Source: Aphanomyces cochlioides (Eukaryota; Oomycota; Saprolegniomycetes; Saprolegniales; Verrucalvaceae). Taken from it: 64,000 bases of DNA. The position numbers and the translations under genes were made by a program. The DNA is taken from NCBI GenBank assembly GCA_019828595.1, contig JAHQRK010000005.1, positions 3,100,001-3,164,000 on the forward strand. Direction: 5' to 3'. Below the pieces are notes generated by a model. It ran no database searches. It had not been told where the DNA came from and was given only the letters and a program-made list of their open reading frames with translations. Of the stretch, positions 10,065 through 20,956 are shown piece by piece (position 1 is the first letter of the stretch; each line of letters starts with the position of its first letter).

Positions 10065-12506
10065 ATGGCGTCTCCCGATGCTGCTGCAGTGTGTCTCCAC
10101 ACGACGTCCTCGGGATGGACCGATCTCGTTATGTTCATCACTGTGGCGTGTGCTTCATTGCTGATGCTGGCGAGAGCTCTCTTTGGAGAAGGTGCATTTG
10201 GCCGAGGGATCAAGAGCAAGTCGTCAACGCATTTGCTCGGCGGGAGAAAGAACCTGCAAAACATGCACCAACAAGCGATGCAAAATGTGGACGAAGCCGT
10301 GCTTGCGGATATTCAAACTCTTGGGGATTCGGTGCTGGATGGCTACTGCACGATCAAGAAGGCAACATCCAAAACGACATGGAAGAAGCGATGGGTTGTC
10401 GTTGACGCGTATGCACGAGTCAAGTACTACTCAAATGCAGAGGGATCGAGGCGCAACATGGCCCCGAAAGGCACATTTACTGTTCTCTCTGTCGATGTTG
10501 CTCCAGACGAAAATCCCCCGACGCTCGAAGTCCGCAACACGCTCGGTGGCACCTACTTTTTCCACTTTGATGACGACTTCAAAATGCAGAAATGGCTCGT
10601 TGTGCTCAAGAGCCGCGCCATGCAAAGCGCAATCACTGGTGCGACGTACTACCATGAATTCTTTTTGATGGACTGGTTATTTTAGGCCGTCTCGATCCAC
10701 TGCATGGCCGTGATCCGTCGTCCGCACGCATGAGGCATGGGTTGACTGCGCTTGTCGAGACTTTTGATGTCCTGGCGCACAAAGACACGTCCATGCGTTC
10801 ATTCTTTGCAGTTATTAAATTTAAAGCCGAGCTGCATGATCACTCTGGAATCCCCGTCAAACAGACAAATCAACGCAGCTGCAGCGTAAGCATCTTCTTG
10901 TCGATTCCTCAAAATGAAGTTTGTTTCTCCTAGTCCCGTGCTGCCACATGGAACGAATCGCTCAATTGGTCATTTGATGACCATGAGTGTGCCACTTGCG
11001 ACGAATGCAAGACTGTCGGGCTTGCCGGCTCATTCAGCGGACTGCCTGATCTTCTCGTCGTAAATATTTTCGAAGTAACGATGCGAGTCAAGACGACTAA
11101 AATCGGCCGCGTGTTCGTCTCGCTAAAGGATCTATTTGGCCCGAATGGATTGACCAAGTACGAATCGTGTCAAGCTATGTCATCTCACGTGCTGCTTTAG
11201 GTCAAGCATTGAAGCCACATGGCCAATCCTTGCCTCATCGACTCGTCTCCACGATGAGAAGGAATCAATCCTTGGCACGCTCAAGATGAAACTCGACTAC
11301 ACGGCAACTTCATTAATCGACGCCAACTCGACGACGACGATCACGCCATTTCTCTCAAGCGATCCTTCCGACTTGGAGCTCTTGGGCGAATTCGAGCTTG
11401 ACATTCCGCTCCAAGAAATTCTCGATGAGTACTACGCCGACCAGCCACCTCCACCAGAAGGCGAGATGTATGCAAATCCAGTGTGGGCACGAAATGTCAA
11501 GGAGCGCGGCGAAACAGAGGTACTCTTCACAATCTCAGGAATCGCATGAGAGATTTGTAGTTGGAGATTCAACCTTGGCAAGTTTCGGCTGAGCATGGCG
11601 GCTGGGTTCGTATCTTGACTTTCCGGAGTTTGACCCATGCTCCAATCGGTCCATCGTCGACAATGACAACGAATGTGTGGCACATGACTGGCCACGAGTG
11701 GGGCTCGAAAGAAGAACCAAACGAAGTCAAGTTTGAAATCAAAGTCAAGCTCCATGATATTCCTTACGGCGATATATTTACCGTCGAGCATTCGTTGGTG
11801 ATGACGAAGACGGCTACAAATGGTATTGCGATCAAGGTAAAAACGAAACCCATGGACACTTCTTGAGTTGGCGCAGGTCTACTTGGCGATTCCATTCACA
11901 AGCGGATGCATGTTCAAGAGCAAGATCATTTCACAAACCAAGACGACTGTGCTCGAGTCGTACGCCCAATGGTTCAGACTCGTCAAGGAAATGCACAACC
12001 AAGGAGGAGGTACTGCACACGCTTGTCTTTGGGCTTACGAGTTGCTTGTAGCCACGAACAGCAGTCGAGGCAGCTTATCAGAAGGCACAAACGACACTGG
12101 AAGCTCGAAACGTACTGCATTAGTCCGCATGAGCAGCATCATCGACGAAGAAGTTGCCCTGGAAGAAATCTTTGAAAACCAGCGCATGCACATTTTTGGC
12201 AAGTGGGGACCAAATTACTTGTGGCCAACAGACCGCCCTCGCTTTTCAAACCGTCAAGGCGATAAAGAAATGAACTTTAACGACGTCGTGTGCCCTCCAA
12301 ATTGGACATGGACTTCCGAGTGGAAAGTCGACATGAAGTACACGGATTGCGACGAAGAAGGCTGGAGCTACGCTACAGACTTTCCACGATTCAAGTACCA
12401 TTTGGCCAAGGGCAAGTCCAATCCAAGGAAGGTTGGCAACAGTGTCCGTCGCCGACGATGGGTTCGTACAATGTGTTTGGACCGAGGCGATAACGGGCCA
12501 TTGTAA
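10065..12506 (+). CDS. Membrane-anchored PH-C2-VASt-dysferlin-domain protein
   Basis: Six exons, 10065-10638, 10686-10885, 10934-11157, 11201-11519, 11561-11836 and 11877-12506, give 740 residues. An N-terminal transmembrane segment (LVMFITVACASLLMLARAL) precedes a PH domain (about residues 90-190, LDGYCTIKKATSKTTWKKRW) and a C2-like region with FFAVIKFKAEL and VNIFEVTMRVKT. The VASt domain has the hallmark HDIPYGDIFTVEHSLVMTKT and FKSKIISQTKTTVLESYAQW. The C-terminus is a dysferlin-type module, with NQRMHIFGKWGPNYLWPTDR and GWSYATDFPRF. VASt domains bind sterols and PH/C2 domains bind membranes, so a lipid-transfer or tethering role at membrane contacts is likely. It shares anchor plus VASt layout with its divergent neighbour. 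The ATG at 10065 sits in a good context (GCGATGG). Confidence 0.82.
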
Positions 12507-13249
12507 GTAGTCTCTTTGGTAGCTTGTCAATAAATTTGTTGGAAAATGTCATGCGACTTGCATGATATCACCGCAGTTTAGGGTGACGACATGTCTTGCT
12601 GGCTTTGATCTCTCAGTGCTTTATCCCCTCAACAACAATCGTTTGATATCATTTTTGTTTCCTTTGTTGGTTTGTAGGAGCCCCTCGGCAAAATCTCAAG
12701 CTTCGTGTATTACACTGTACCTTGCTGTCATTGACTTCTGAGAAGAGCTCAATACCATCAATACGGCCTAAGACAAGTTGACGCGTATAATCCAAGGAAC
12801 TGACGTGGGCGAGAGCTCCTGTTCCGAGGGGGGGGGCAGTAAGAATTCGAGGACAAATCCAACTCTGTGCATCGTCTCTGACACATTGGCATCCCCAAAC
12901 CTCATAATCTCTCAAGGCAATGGCTAAACTACTGGTGGCGATCGTCTAACTCTTGTATAAAGTCCGAGAGAGAGAGCTTATGAAGTCTTTGGCTGTCAAG
13001 TCGATTGAATCGATCGCAATCTGTCATTGGAGTTTGTATGTCAAGTTGATTCATATGGAAAATTGTATACAGCATTACCAAAATGGAATTTCTACCAATA
13101 AAATCGCGTTATTTATGGAGTTCGAGATTTGATCCAATCAGAATGCAGATCCAGCCGCTGAACAATAAAGACGACACCAATCAAGCTCCAGTGACATTGG
13201 CTTTTGTGGCGATTTCCTCATATCTTCGGCGTCCCACAACTTCAAGACG
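12507..13249. other. Intergenic region, no supported gene
   Basis: It contains a run of nine G near 12829-12837, a GAGAGAGAG run near 12968 and a CCAAT box near 13134. A minus-strand open frame (12649-12915) has no recognisable domain, and I do not call it. Confidence 0.45.
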
Positions 13250-15910
13250 ATGGGCCAGGAAACCCACGGAGAGTCCTCGAGCCGCCCCTCGCCGATCATT
13301 ACGGATACCAGCAGTGAACATGGAGGGCCGAAAGCGCTAGAGTCGAATGTGTTTGTGAGCCCAACATCTGCCGAAGAACTTGACAAGTTTCCGACAATTG
13401 TACTGCAAGACGACGACACGCGATCGACAGAGCCATTATTGAAGAAGCAAAAGACAGATCAATACGACGAGGTTACACAGGTTCACCCCGTCGCATCTAA
13501 TGCAGGGACACCAACGACGACGACGGCAAAGAAGCGCAAGGCTACTGACAACCTCGACGAACAAGAAACAAACACAAACGTAATACCGACCGACTCTGGG
13601 ATTGCATCGTCGCAGAGGTCAACTGCCGGGTCAAACGGACAAACTGCAAAGAAAAGATCGAGCATACTCAGGTTCCTCATGGATTCGAATGAAGAAGGTC
13701 TTCCCAGCAGTCCTGCAATCACCGAATCTTCGAAAGATGCAACAGAGGCACCTCCACAAGCAATGGAAGCCGAGACTTCAAACCCTAGGGGAGATCTTAT
13801 GGAATCGAAGGAAGATGAGGAAATAAAGTACACCAGCAAATTATCATCCCCCAAGGAGCATCTGGGGCCAAATGTTGCTGACGGTACTACGGCGGATATG
13901 AGCTACCCTGTAGTGGAGCAATCCCCTCAGGAGCATGTGGGACCCGATGTAGCTAACGGTGTCACGACGGATATTAGCGAACCTGTTGTGGAGCATCCCT
14001 CAGAGACGAAAGAGCAGTCGCTCCAACCACCTGAAACCCAACTTGGCGAATCAAGTACATCACTTTCGTCAGAGTCTGCAGCTCGTGGCCGCGACACCGT
14101 TGAAGAGGAAGATCTTGAGGACAATACGCACGGACGACCAGCCGAAGGAACAAACAACGTCGAAGACTGTGATGCTCCAACGGATGGCCATACTGTTGAA
14201 CTTTGCCCTGCTCAGGCTACATCTCCATCAATCAACCCATCGACAACAGAGTCATCTGAGGTTCCCGAGCCTGTCGAACCCACGGTGTCCTCAGCGAACC
14301 TCGATTCGAATGACCAGAGTCTTGACAAATCTCAGGACATTACTGAAGCGAGTGAAAGCCTGGTCCCCGACAAGAATGAAGCTGAAGTCTTGGCATACCT
14401 GGACGAAATGGAGAATGATCAAGAGCCCATTTTGATTCCATCATTACTACAACTTGCTGATGAACCAGACGCAAGTGTGCCTTCCCATGGTGATGCTGCA
14501 GCTGACGATGCTACTGATCCTACCCAGTCTAGTGAGCTTGCCTCCTTGCAATCCACCGACAGCAATATTATCGATTCAACAAATGCCGACACTTCCAACG
14601 ATCCTCCACTGAGTGCACATATCCAAGACTTTTCTGAGCTTCCTCCTCCCATCGTCCTTGACTTACCTGTTGACGACTCTTCGAACGACCCGCAATACCC
14701 ACCACTGTTTCCGAGAGATGAAGCCCCCATGTCGTCTTCTGAAGGGTACTTGAGCGAAGCTTCAAACGATGTATCAAGTGAGTCTGACAGTGAAGTTCCG
14801 CCACTGCCACCAGGACCTTTTGTACCTGGACCAAAGAAAGAAGTCATTTCGTTTGCTACCATGTACGACGAAGGTGTGACGAGTGAACCACTTCCAGATG
14901 TCAAGGACTTGTTGGACATTCCCGATGATGCAACCTTGAACCAAGCTGGTCTTGTCGATCAACAACCGTTGCCATTTCCAGACAGTGAACCACTCTTGGA
15001 AGCGGTGCACGATTTCTTTGACGGTGGCAACGACGACAAGAACAGCAGTAGCGACAGTTCATCAAGTAGTAGCAGCAGCAGCGACTCGGAAGACGATGCA
15101 GAAGCCCCACCGCCTCCACCACCTTCGACTCCACCGCAGCAGAAGCCTGATGACGATGTCGTCGATTTGTCGTTCACTCCACCACCAGACTCCCCGCTTC
15201 GATTACAAGCAAAGCAATTGCCACCGCATGTGTATTACAACGACCCAAGGCGTGAAGTTGACGAGGCAAGCTCAGATTCGTCCTCTTCGTCTGACGAGTC
15301 GTCATCGTCCAACTTCGACCCTGATGACGACGATGATGTTGACAACGAGCCTTCTTCAACTGAGACTCCAAGCCTGCCCAAACCAGCTTCGACTCAGCCA
15401 CTGAGAGCTTCCCAAGAGAGGGAGGAAACAAAGGATGATGCGACAGCTGAAGACAATGGTGGTGTCGAAAGTGATGACAGTGACGTGGTTATCGTTGGGG
15501 TTGTCCCCGCAGCTCCACCGCCAGTACCCACGGAATTCCTCAACCCTGTGCTTCGCGGCACCTACGAAGTTGGCTACACTGAAGCCTCGTGGAGTGGCAC
15601 GTGGGGCTTTACAGAGACCACCGACTCGGCCCCGACGAAATTCTCGTACAGATGCGTCAATGAAAACGGCAAGTGGGCGATGGACACCCCCAAGACGGGC
15701 TTCTACGACGGGTTTTTCTACGTCCAGCACCGTCCCCACGGCAAACCACAGCGAATCGCTGAGAAGCGAGTCTTCATCGAGTTTACCGAAGTGTCATCAC
15801 GGATGTACATGGTTGATGGCCAGGGCAAGAACAAATTCGGGGCGTTCCAGCTCAAGGGGTACTTTGAGTGGGGCGAGAAGCTCACGCTTGAGAAGGTATA
15901 CGCGTCATAG
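13250..15910 (+). CDS. Large acidic low-complexity protein with conserved C-terminal domain
   Basis: A single exon of 886 residues. Residues 1-760 are disordered and dominated by Ser, Asp, Glu, Pro and Thr, with serine/aspartate runs (SSSDSSSSSSSSSDSEDD and similar) and basic KKQK, KKRK and KKRS patches that could be nuclear localisation signals. A partial internal duplication is visible: KEHLGPNVADGTT and QEHVGPDVANGVT. The last 120 residues look folded, starting LRGTYEVGYTEASWSGTWGF, then FSYRCVNENGKWAMDTP, GFYDGFFYVQH and GQGKNKFGAFQLKGYFEWG. I have seen this aromatic/glycine-rich tail pattern only loosely, in stramenopile regulatory proteins, and cannot name it. Composition suggests a nuclear, possibly chromatin or transcription-related, scaffold. 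Confidence 0.75.
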   Translation: MGQETHGESSSRPSPIITDTSSEHGGPKALESNVFVSPTSAEELDKFPTIVLQDDDTRSTEPLLKKQKTDQYDEVTQVHPVASNAGTPTTTTAKKRKATDNLDEQETNTNVIPTDSGIASSQRSTAGSNGQTAKKRSSILRFLMDSNEEGLPSSPAITESSKDATEAPPQAMEAETSNPRGDLMESKEDEEIKYTSKLSSPKEHLGPNVADGTTADMSYPVVEQSPQEHVGPDVANGVTTDISEPVVEHPSETKEQSLQPPETQLGESSTSLSSESAARGRDTVEEEDLEDNTHGRPAEGTNNVEDCDAPTDGHTVELCPAQATSPSINPSTTESSEVPEPVEPTVSSANLDSNDQSLDKSQDITEASESLVPDKNEAEVLAYLDEMENDQEPILIPSLLQLADEPDASVPSHGDAAADDATDPTQSSELASLQSTDSNIIDSTNADTSNDPPLSAHIQDFSELPPPIVLDLPVDDSSNDPQYPPLFPRDEAPMSSSEGYLSEASNDVSSESDSEVPPLPPGPFVPGPKKEVISFATMYDEGVTSEPLPDVKDLLDIPDDATLNQAGLVDQQPLPFPDSEPLLEAVHDFFDGGNDDKNSSSDSSSSSSSSSDSEDDAEAPPPPPPSTPPQQKPDDDVVDLSFTPPPDSPLRLQAKQLPPHVYYNDPRREVDEASSDSSSSSDESSSSNFDPDDDDDVDNEPSSTETPSLPKPASTQPLRASQEREETKDDATAEDNGGVESDDSDVVIVGVVPAAPPPVPTEFLNPVLRGTYEVGYTEASWSGTWGFTETTDSAPTKFSYRCVNENGKWAMDTPKTGFYDGFFYVQHRPHGKPQRIAEKRVFIEFTEVSSRMYMVDGQGKNKFGAFQLKGYFEWGEKLTLEKVYAS

Positions 15911-16725
15911 AGATGGACTATTGTGAGTTACTATTTATCTCTTTAAATCAATGTCGTCGCGCACATCATTCGACTAGTCGAGGGGGCAACGGAAAAAAAT
16001 CCTTGTATACGTGGCATTGTCAACCACGCGAAATTTGGCTTGTGGTTGGACTATTTTCAAGCCAAACTGCAGCGTGCAACGAAATTCTAGCAGATGCACT
16101 TGATATTCCACTCGGTGTGGCATGATCAAGACGACTCTGCAGCAACGATTATGCAGCGCCGCTGCTGTGTTCACAACCAAAACGTCATGTCAAAATCCTT
16201 GGAAGTAAAATAGCCAATATGGCGTGAAGTCACTGCGAGGAACCTTCATCCCGGCATGCTCTCAGCGTCATGAGGGTCACAGCTTGTGAAGCATGTTGTT
16301 GTCGTGCCATCCGGATACGCTCATTTTCATAAAAAGTGTCACCTGACGTGGTGAATTTGGAGCATTTGATTGGCTCATACTCGAAATAAAAACGTCAATC
16401 AACCCAATTCCGGATAAAGCTGGATTGTCCAAACTGTGGCAATCTTTCATCATTGGCGACGATTCCAACGATTCCACCGTTGACTTTATTCAAACCTGCG
16501 ATATCCACCGAATAGTTTCTGTCATCCTGCTGTGAATGGCTTGCAAACGACGAAAGTTGGCTGCGTCTTGGTCATATTTTAGTAATCTTTAGTAAACCTT
16601 GATGTTGTCGCGGGTGTTTTAAGCATGTTTTAAACCAATATTTGTGTTTAAAACAGTTGGAACTCATGGGATTTTCCTCGCCGTCAAATATCTTTTTGCC
16701 GTCGAGACGACAAGTCATTCCTGCA
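15911..16725. other. Intergenic region upstream of cysteine synthase, with TCCGGAT motifs
   Basis: CATCCGGATAC at 16308-16318 and TTCCGGATAAA at 16408-16418 match the motif seen near other starts, but lie 300-400 nt from the cysteine synthase ATG. A GATTGGCT CCAAT box lies at about 16369. No gene is supported. Confidence 0.45.
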
Positions 16726-17881
16726 ATGCTCCGACGCTTGGCTTTGAACTCTCGCTCGATCAGCAGCACGGCGCGTGTGAATGCCGGCATCGCCAACAAT
16801 ATTACTGAACTCATTGGCAATACACCACTGCTCTACTTAAACCAAGTGACGAAAGGATGCCATGCCAAAGTGGCTGTCAAGTGCGAGTTCATGGAACCCT
16901 GTGGAAGCGTGAAGGACCGTATTGGGATCAGCATGATTGAAGCTGCTGAAAAGGCTGGGGTGCTTAACAAAGACACACTCATCGTCGAACCTACGAGTGG
17001 TAACACTGGTATTGGCCTTGCGCTTGCTGCGGCTGCGAAAGGCTACAAGCTTCAAATCGTCATGCCCGACTCCATGTCGATGGAACGCCGTATTATCTTG
17101 AAGGCGTTCGGCTGTGACCTTGTCTTGACACCTGGTATTTCGCTATGCTTTGTGTGTCTTGCTTAATGTTGTGGTTTAGGTGCTCGTGGCATGACTGGAG
17201 CGTGCTTGAAGGCTGATGAAATTGTCGCCAAGACTCCCAACGCCATCCTGCTTCAACAGTTCAAGAACGCTGCCAACCCTAAGATTCACTTTGAGACCAC
17301 TGGACCTGAAATTTGGCGTGATACCGATGGCAAGATCGACATCTTTGTCGCTGGTGTCGGCACTGGCGGTACCATTACTGGCACTGCTCGGTAATTGGCA
17401 GCTCTGGATGATGAGTTCTATCATTTGACGATAGCTACTTGAAGCCAAAGAAGCCTGATGTGCGCATCGTGGCTGTAGAGCCTGAAGAAAGCCCTGTGCT
17501 GAGCGGTGGCAACCCTGCTCCACACAAGATCCAAGGCATTGGCGCTGGTTTCGTGCCTGAAATCTTGGATCGTTCGTTGATCGACGAAATCGCGACTGCC
17601 AATGGCCCTGAATCCATGGCGATGGCCAAACGGTACGCAATACATCCTCTAGCTCTCCTTGACAAATTGGTTGTAGATTGGCTCGTGAAGAAGGTATTCT
17701 ATGCGGTCCTTCCTCTGGCGCGGCTGTCATTGCGGCGCTCCGACTAGCCAAAAAGCCTGAAAATGCCGGCAAGTTGATCGTTGCGATTCTTCCAAGCTTT
17801 GGCGAACGCTACTTGAGTTCGATGCTCTTTGACGAAGAGCGACAAGCTGCGGCGGACTTGCCGACGACTCCAGTCGAGTAG
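16726..17881 (+). CDS. Cysteine synthase (O-acetylserine thiol-lyase), probably mitochondrial
   Basis: Four exons, 16726-17134, 17180-17390, 17435-17632 and 17677-17881, give 340 residues. The first about 22 residues ([19 protein letters not shown]) are Arg/Ser-rich without acids, typical of a mitochondrial targeting peptide. An in-frame upstream ATG at 16642 would bury this signal, so I choose 16726. The PLP enzyme core is complete: [12 protein letters not shown], the Schiff-base lysine in CGSVKDRIG, the substrate loop [10 protein letters not shown], the phosphate-binding [13 protein letters not shown] and the C-terminal GPSSGAA. The enzyme makes cysteine from O-acetylserine and sulfide. A cystathionine beta-synthase is less likely, since there is no heme or CBS domain. 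The stop is about 260 nt before the EGF-protein start. Confidence 0.93.
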
Positions 17882-18141
17882 ATATATGTCGTGTAGCACT
17901 CTCAACGCGACGATTTTGCTGTCAGTTCTCCTTCAAAGTCTTGTCCTCACGAACGAACGCGTTGCCTCCGCTTTCCACTCACTCCATGCTTGAAACTCCT
18001 GAACGTCCAACGCTCGATCATGCATCACGATCCCATGAAACGCTCGAGACCCTCACTGCCCATGAAACCTCTGCACCAACGGTCGAATCTGCAACGACCA
18101 TGACCTCGACGATCGCCATTTTGCATTTTGCATTCCCCACG

Positions 18142-19399
18142 ATGTGGCTCGCGGCGTCGAAAGCATTGTTCTGGACTGCCGTGATCAGCCACGTCGCCGT
18201 CATGGGGCTCAACACCGACTGCGAGATGGACTCGGATTGTCCAATCGGCACAGCTTGCGTCGGCATCCGCACGCACTCATTCAACCCAACACAAGTCCAA
18301 GCCAAATGCACCGAGAAGACGGCGAATGTCGGCGTCTGCAGAGGAAGCAATGCTGGGAAATGCCCAAGCTACAACGCGCCATCAGCTCCAGGAGGAGAGC
18401 TCGAAACGCAATGCGTCTTTGTCAACACGACACGCCTGCGCAACATTAACTGCTGCGGGAGCGACTGGACGACGCCAGTGATCAACCGCCGCTTGGCCAA
18501 CGACACGACATCTTCCAACACGACAGTCAACACGCCACGCGACAGCGCCGACTGCTTTCAATGCTACAAGGACACGACGTCCAAGAAGGGCGAGATCATC
18601 TACGCGGGACAGTTCTTCTGCGTGCCCCAAGTCGAATGCACATCGCACAGCGGATTCCCCTTTGCTTGTCAAAGCAACAACTGTAAGGACTCTCCACCAA
18701 GCTCTCGGATGCTGACGCTGTCGTCTAGTGTGCTTCTCCAACCCTGGCGAGCTCTGCAACAACCACGGGACGTGCTATCCCAAGGACATCAACGACCCCA
18801 AGACGTCCTACGGCTGTCTGTGCAACACGGGATTCAGTGGCGAGCAATGCGAGAAAGTGTCGTCCAGTAAGTTCCTCGACTCCGCGCCGTGGCTTGACTC
18901 CACGCCAGGTCGCTGCGTCGTTGATTGCGGCGACGGCAACACGAAGGGCTCATGCGCCAACGGCATGTGTGTCTGCAACAAAGGCTGGACTGGCCTGCAG
19001 TGTGAAAAGTGCACGACGGACGACGTGTGCGGCACTGGAACTTGCGATCCCATCGCTGGCGTCTGCTCGTGTCCTGTCAGCTCTCTCTTTGAGTCGCAGT
19101 TGATTGCCAACGTCTGCTACGAACTCGTGCGTTCTCTTTAGCTTGCATCCTTCTCACGGCGGTGAACCTCGTAGGGCGCCAAGGCCGTCGTGGACAAAAC
19201 GGCCTGTGCCAACGTCACCTGCGGCACCAAAGGCTTCTGTACTTCCGGCAAGTGCTACTGCTCGACTGGATGCGTCGGCACCAAGTGTCCTCCTTGCCAA
19301 GACAAGACCTGCGGTACTTGCAATGGAGCGTTGCCAACAGCGCCTCAAGCCTGGCTCGTAATCGCCGCCGCGCTCTTCACATGGACGGCCCTAGCTTAA
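18142..19399 (+). CDS. Secreted EGF-like cysteine-rich surface protein, probably GPI-anchored
   Basis: Four exons, 18142-18682, 18729-18866, 18909-19126 and 19175-19399, give 373 residues. The start chosen gives a clean signal peptide (MWLAASKALFWTAVISHVAV) cut before LNTDCEMDSDC. In-frame ATGs at 17986 and 18100 would add a hydrophilic leader and are less convincing. Three EGF-like modules follow: CNNHGTCYPKD...CLCNTGFSGEQCE, CVCNKGWTGLQCE, and CGTKGFCTSGKCYC. N-glycosylation sequons (NTT, NDT) occur near the middle. The C-terminus is hydrophobic after a small-residue stretch (LVIAAALFTWTALA), as in GPI-anchored proteins. The likely site is the cell or cyst surface, with a role in adhesion or recognition inferred only from architecture. 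Confidence 0.8.
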
Positions 19400-19455
19400 T
19401 GCGACCTGAATCCACTTTCATTTTATGTGTCAAGGCGATCGTGTTGATGTTACAA

Positions 19456-20412
19456 CTAGATTTCCACAGCCCATTGCATGTGTGGCTCATCTTCTGCAGC
19501 GGGGCCAACATGACGTGGCAGTCGGATGCAATCTCGTCCAGCTAGCGCACACGGTGTCGTCGCGGCGGCCACTTGATGGACTTTGAGGTATTCGATGATG
19601 GCCAAGTGGCCATTCCGAAGCGCTCCTGCCATGGCTCGCTCCGTGCATCCTTCCGTCCGGTGCGTATGAAGCCACTGGACGACGTGGAGATGGCCTCGCT
19701 CGGCGGCCATGTCCATGGCAGAAGTTGTGCATCCATCCGTCCGATTGGCGTGGAGAAATTTCACAATATTCAAATGGCCATTGCCAGCCGCCCAGTCCAT
19801 CGCGCGCTCGCTACAACCTTCGTGTCGGTGGTCATGCAAGAAGCGGACGACGTCGAGATGGCCCTGCCACGCTGCAGAGTCCATGGCGTCGGCCGTGCAT
19901 CCTTCCGAACGATTCGCATGCAAAAACTCAACGAGCATGAGGTTGCCGTTGTGAGCAGCGGTGTCCATTGCATACGTCGAGCAACGTTGAGCTCCCCACG
20001 CATGCAAGAGCCGCGCGACGTCGTCAAAGCCTCTCCACACTGCGAAATCCAACACGTTGTCGATGTCGCCAATGCAATAACGCTCGTTGATGACGTGGAG
20101 AATGTCCAGTCGGTGGTACACAATCGCATGAAAGAGTGCGGGGACATGGAGATGATCGACGCATTGAAACAATCGATTGAGAGCGGTGGCTGAATCAACC
20201 TTTGACGCAGCTAGCCACGGGTCAAAGACAAGATGGAACGCTTGAACAATGCGGTAGATTGACGTCTGTCCGTTGTCGTGAAGAAATGTCGGCAGTGCCA
20301 AGCACGTCGTGCGGTCGATCGAAGCTGCAAGCGGCCGCAGATCTTCATAAACCCCAAGTTGGAATCGAGTGATGGCGAGGACAAAGTCAGGACATCGCAG
20401 CACTGTGTTCAT
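19456..20412 (-). CDS. Ankyrin-repeat protein of the water-mould AMD-AA-GHL type
   Basis: A single exon of 318 residues. The first 110 residues are an F-box-like or helical leader without a clear match. From about residue 125 there are at least five degenerate ankyrin repeats with the pattern AMDxAAxxGHLxVVxFLHxxRxEGC (for example SAAWQGHLDVVRFLH, WAAGNGHLNIVKFLH, MAAERGHLHVVQWLH). Proteins of this kind form a very large family in Saprolegniales genomes; individual functions are unknown. There is a long open frame on the opposite strand (19573-20193), which is an antisense artefact of the repeat codon pattern. The gene is convergent with the EGF-like gene (56 nt between stops). Confidence 0.85.
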   Translation of the reverse strand: MNTVLRCPDFVLAITRFQLGVYEDLRPLAASIDRTTCLALPTFLHDNGQTSIYRIVQAFHLVFDPWLAASKVDSATALNRLFQCVDHLHVPALFHAIVYHRLDILHVINERYCIGDIDNVLDFAVWRGFDDVARLLHAWGAQRCSTYAMDTAAHNGNLMLVEFLHANRSEGCTADAMDSAAWQGHLDVVRFLHDHRHEGCSERAMDWAAGNGHLNIVKFLHANRTDGCTTSAMDMAAERGHLHVVQWLHTHRTEGCTERAMAGALRNGHLAIIEYLKVHQVAAATTPCALAGRDCIRLPRHVGPAAEDEPHMQWAVEI

Positions 20413-20956
20413 GTCGCCGGAAACTACTCTTGCGAGTTGATGAATGGCACGTGGAGGAGGAGGAGGCTAGCAGGTCCAGATCATGCACTCGACGACTCTT
20501 TGCGACTGAGAGAGCGCTCAACTTTGTGGAAATCCTTGCGCTCCACGTCATCATCTCGAGGTTTCTGTCGTGTCATGTGTTGTAATTCTTGATCTGCTAT
20601 GCCGACAAAGTCGAGACTCGCTGCATCCAGAGCGAAAAAAGAAATTGACGGCGTCGAGTAGGTCAAGAGCTCTTGATCTCCATGGAGCTCCACCGAGCTG
20701 AGGGCATTCCATGATGGCGCCAAGGCCACGCATGAACCCACCGACTACGTACTGTAGTTTGTCGAGCAGGTACACTTTGGAGTCAGGTATTCAGGAGGTG
20801 ACGAAATGCCCTCGTCACGGCAATTGACATTGCTAGAAGGACAATTCCATCGTGATGACTGCGACGTCGCTGGAGGACGTGGGCATGTCGCTCGTTTCTG
20901 CAGCTGCTGGTGGTCACTGCGTTGGAACTTCCACGGCGACTCAATGTTACATTCAT
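20413..20956. other. Intergenic region, weak coding signal only
   Basis: Minus-strand open frames overlap at 20481-20775 (one contains VYLLDKLQYVVGGFMRGL in the 20551-20775 frame), but none joins into a convincing gene. Confidence 0.4.

Noticed and set aside
12649..12915. Minus-strand 88-residue open frame
   Set aside because: No domain, no neighbouring exons, and it spans a nine-G run; not enough support for a gene.
19573..20193. A 206-residue plus-strand open frame
   Set aside because: It is antisense to the ankyrin gene; regular repeat codons keep the opposite strand open.
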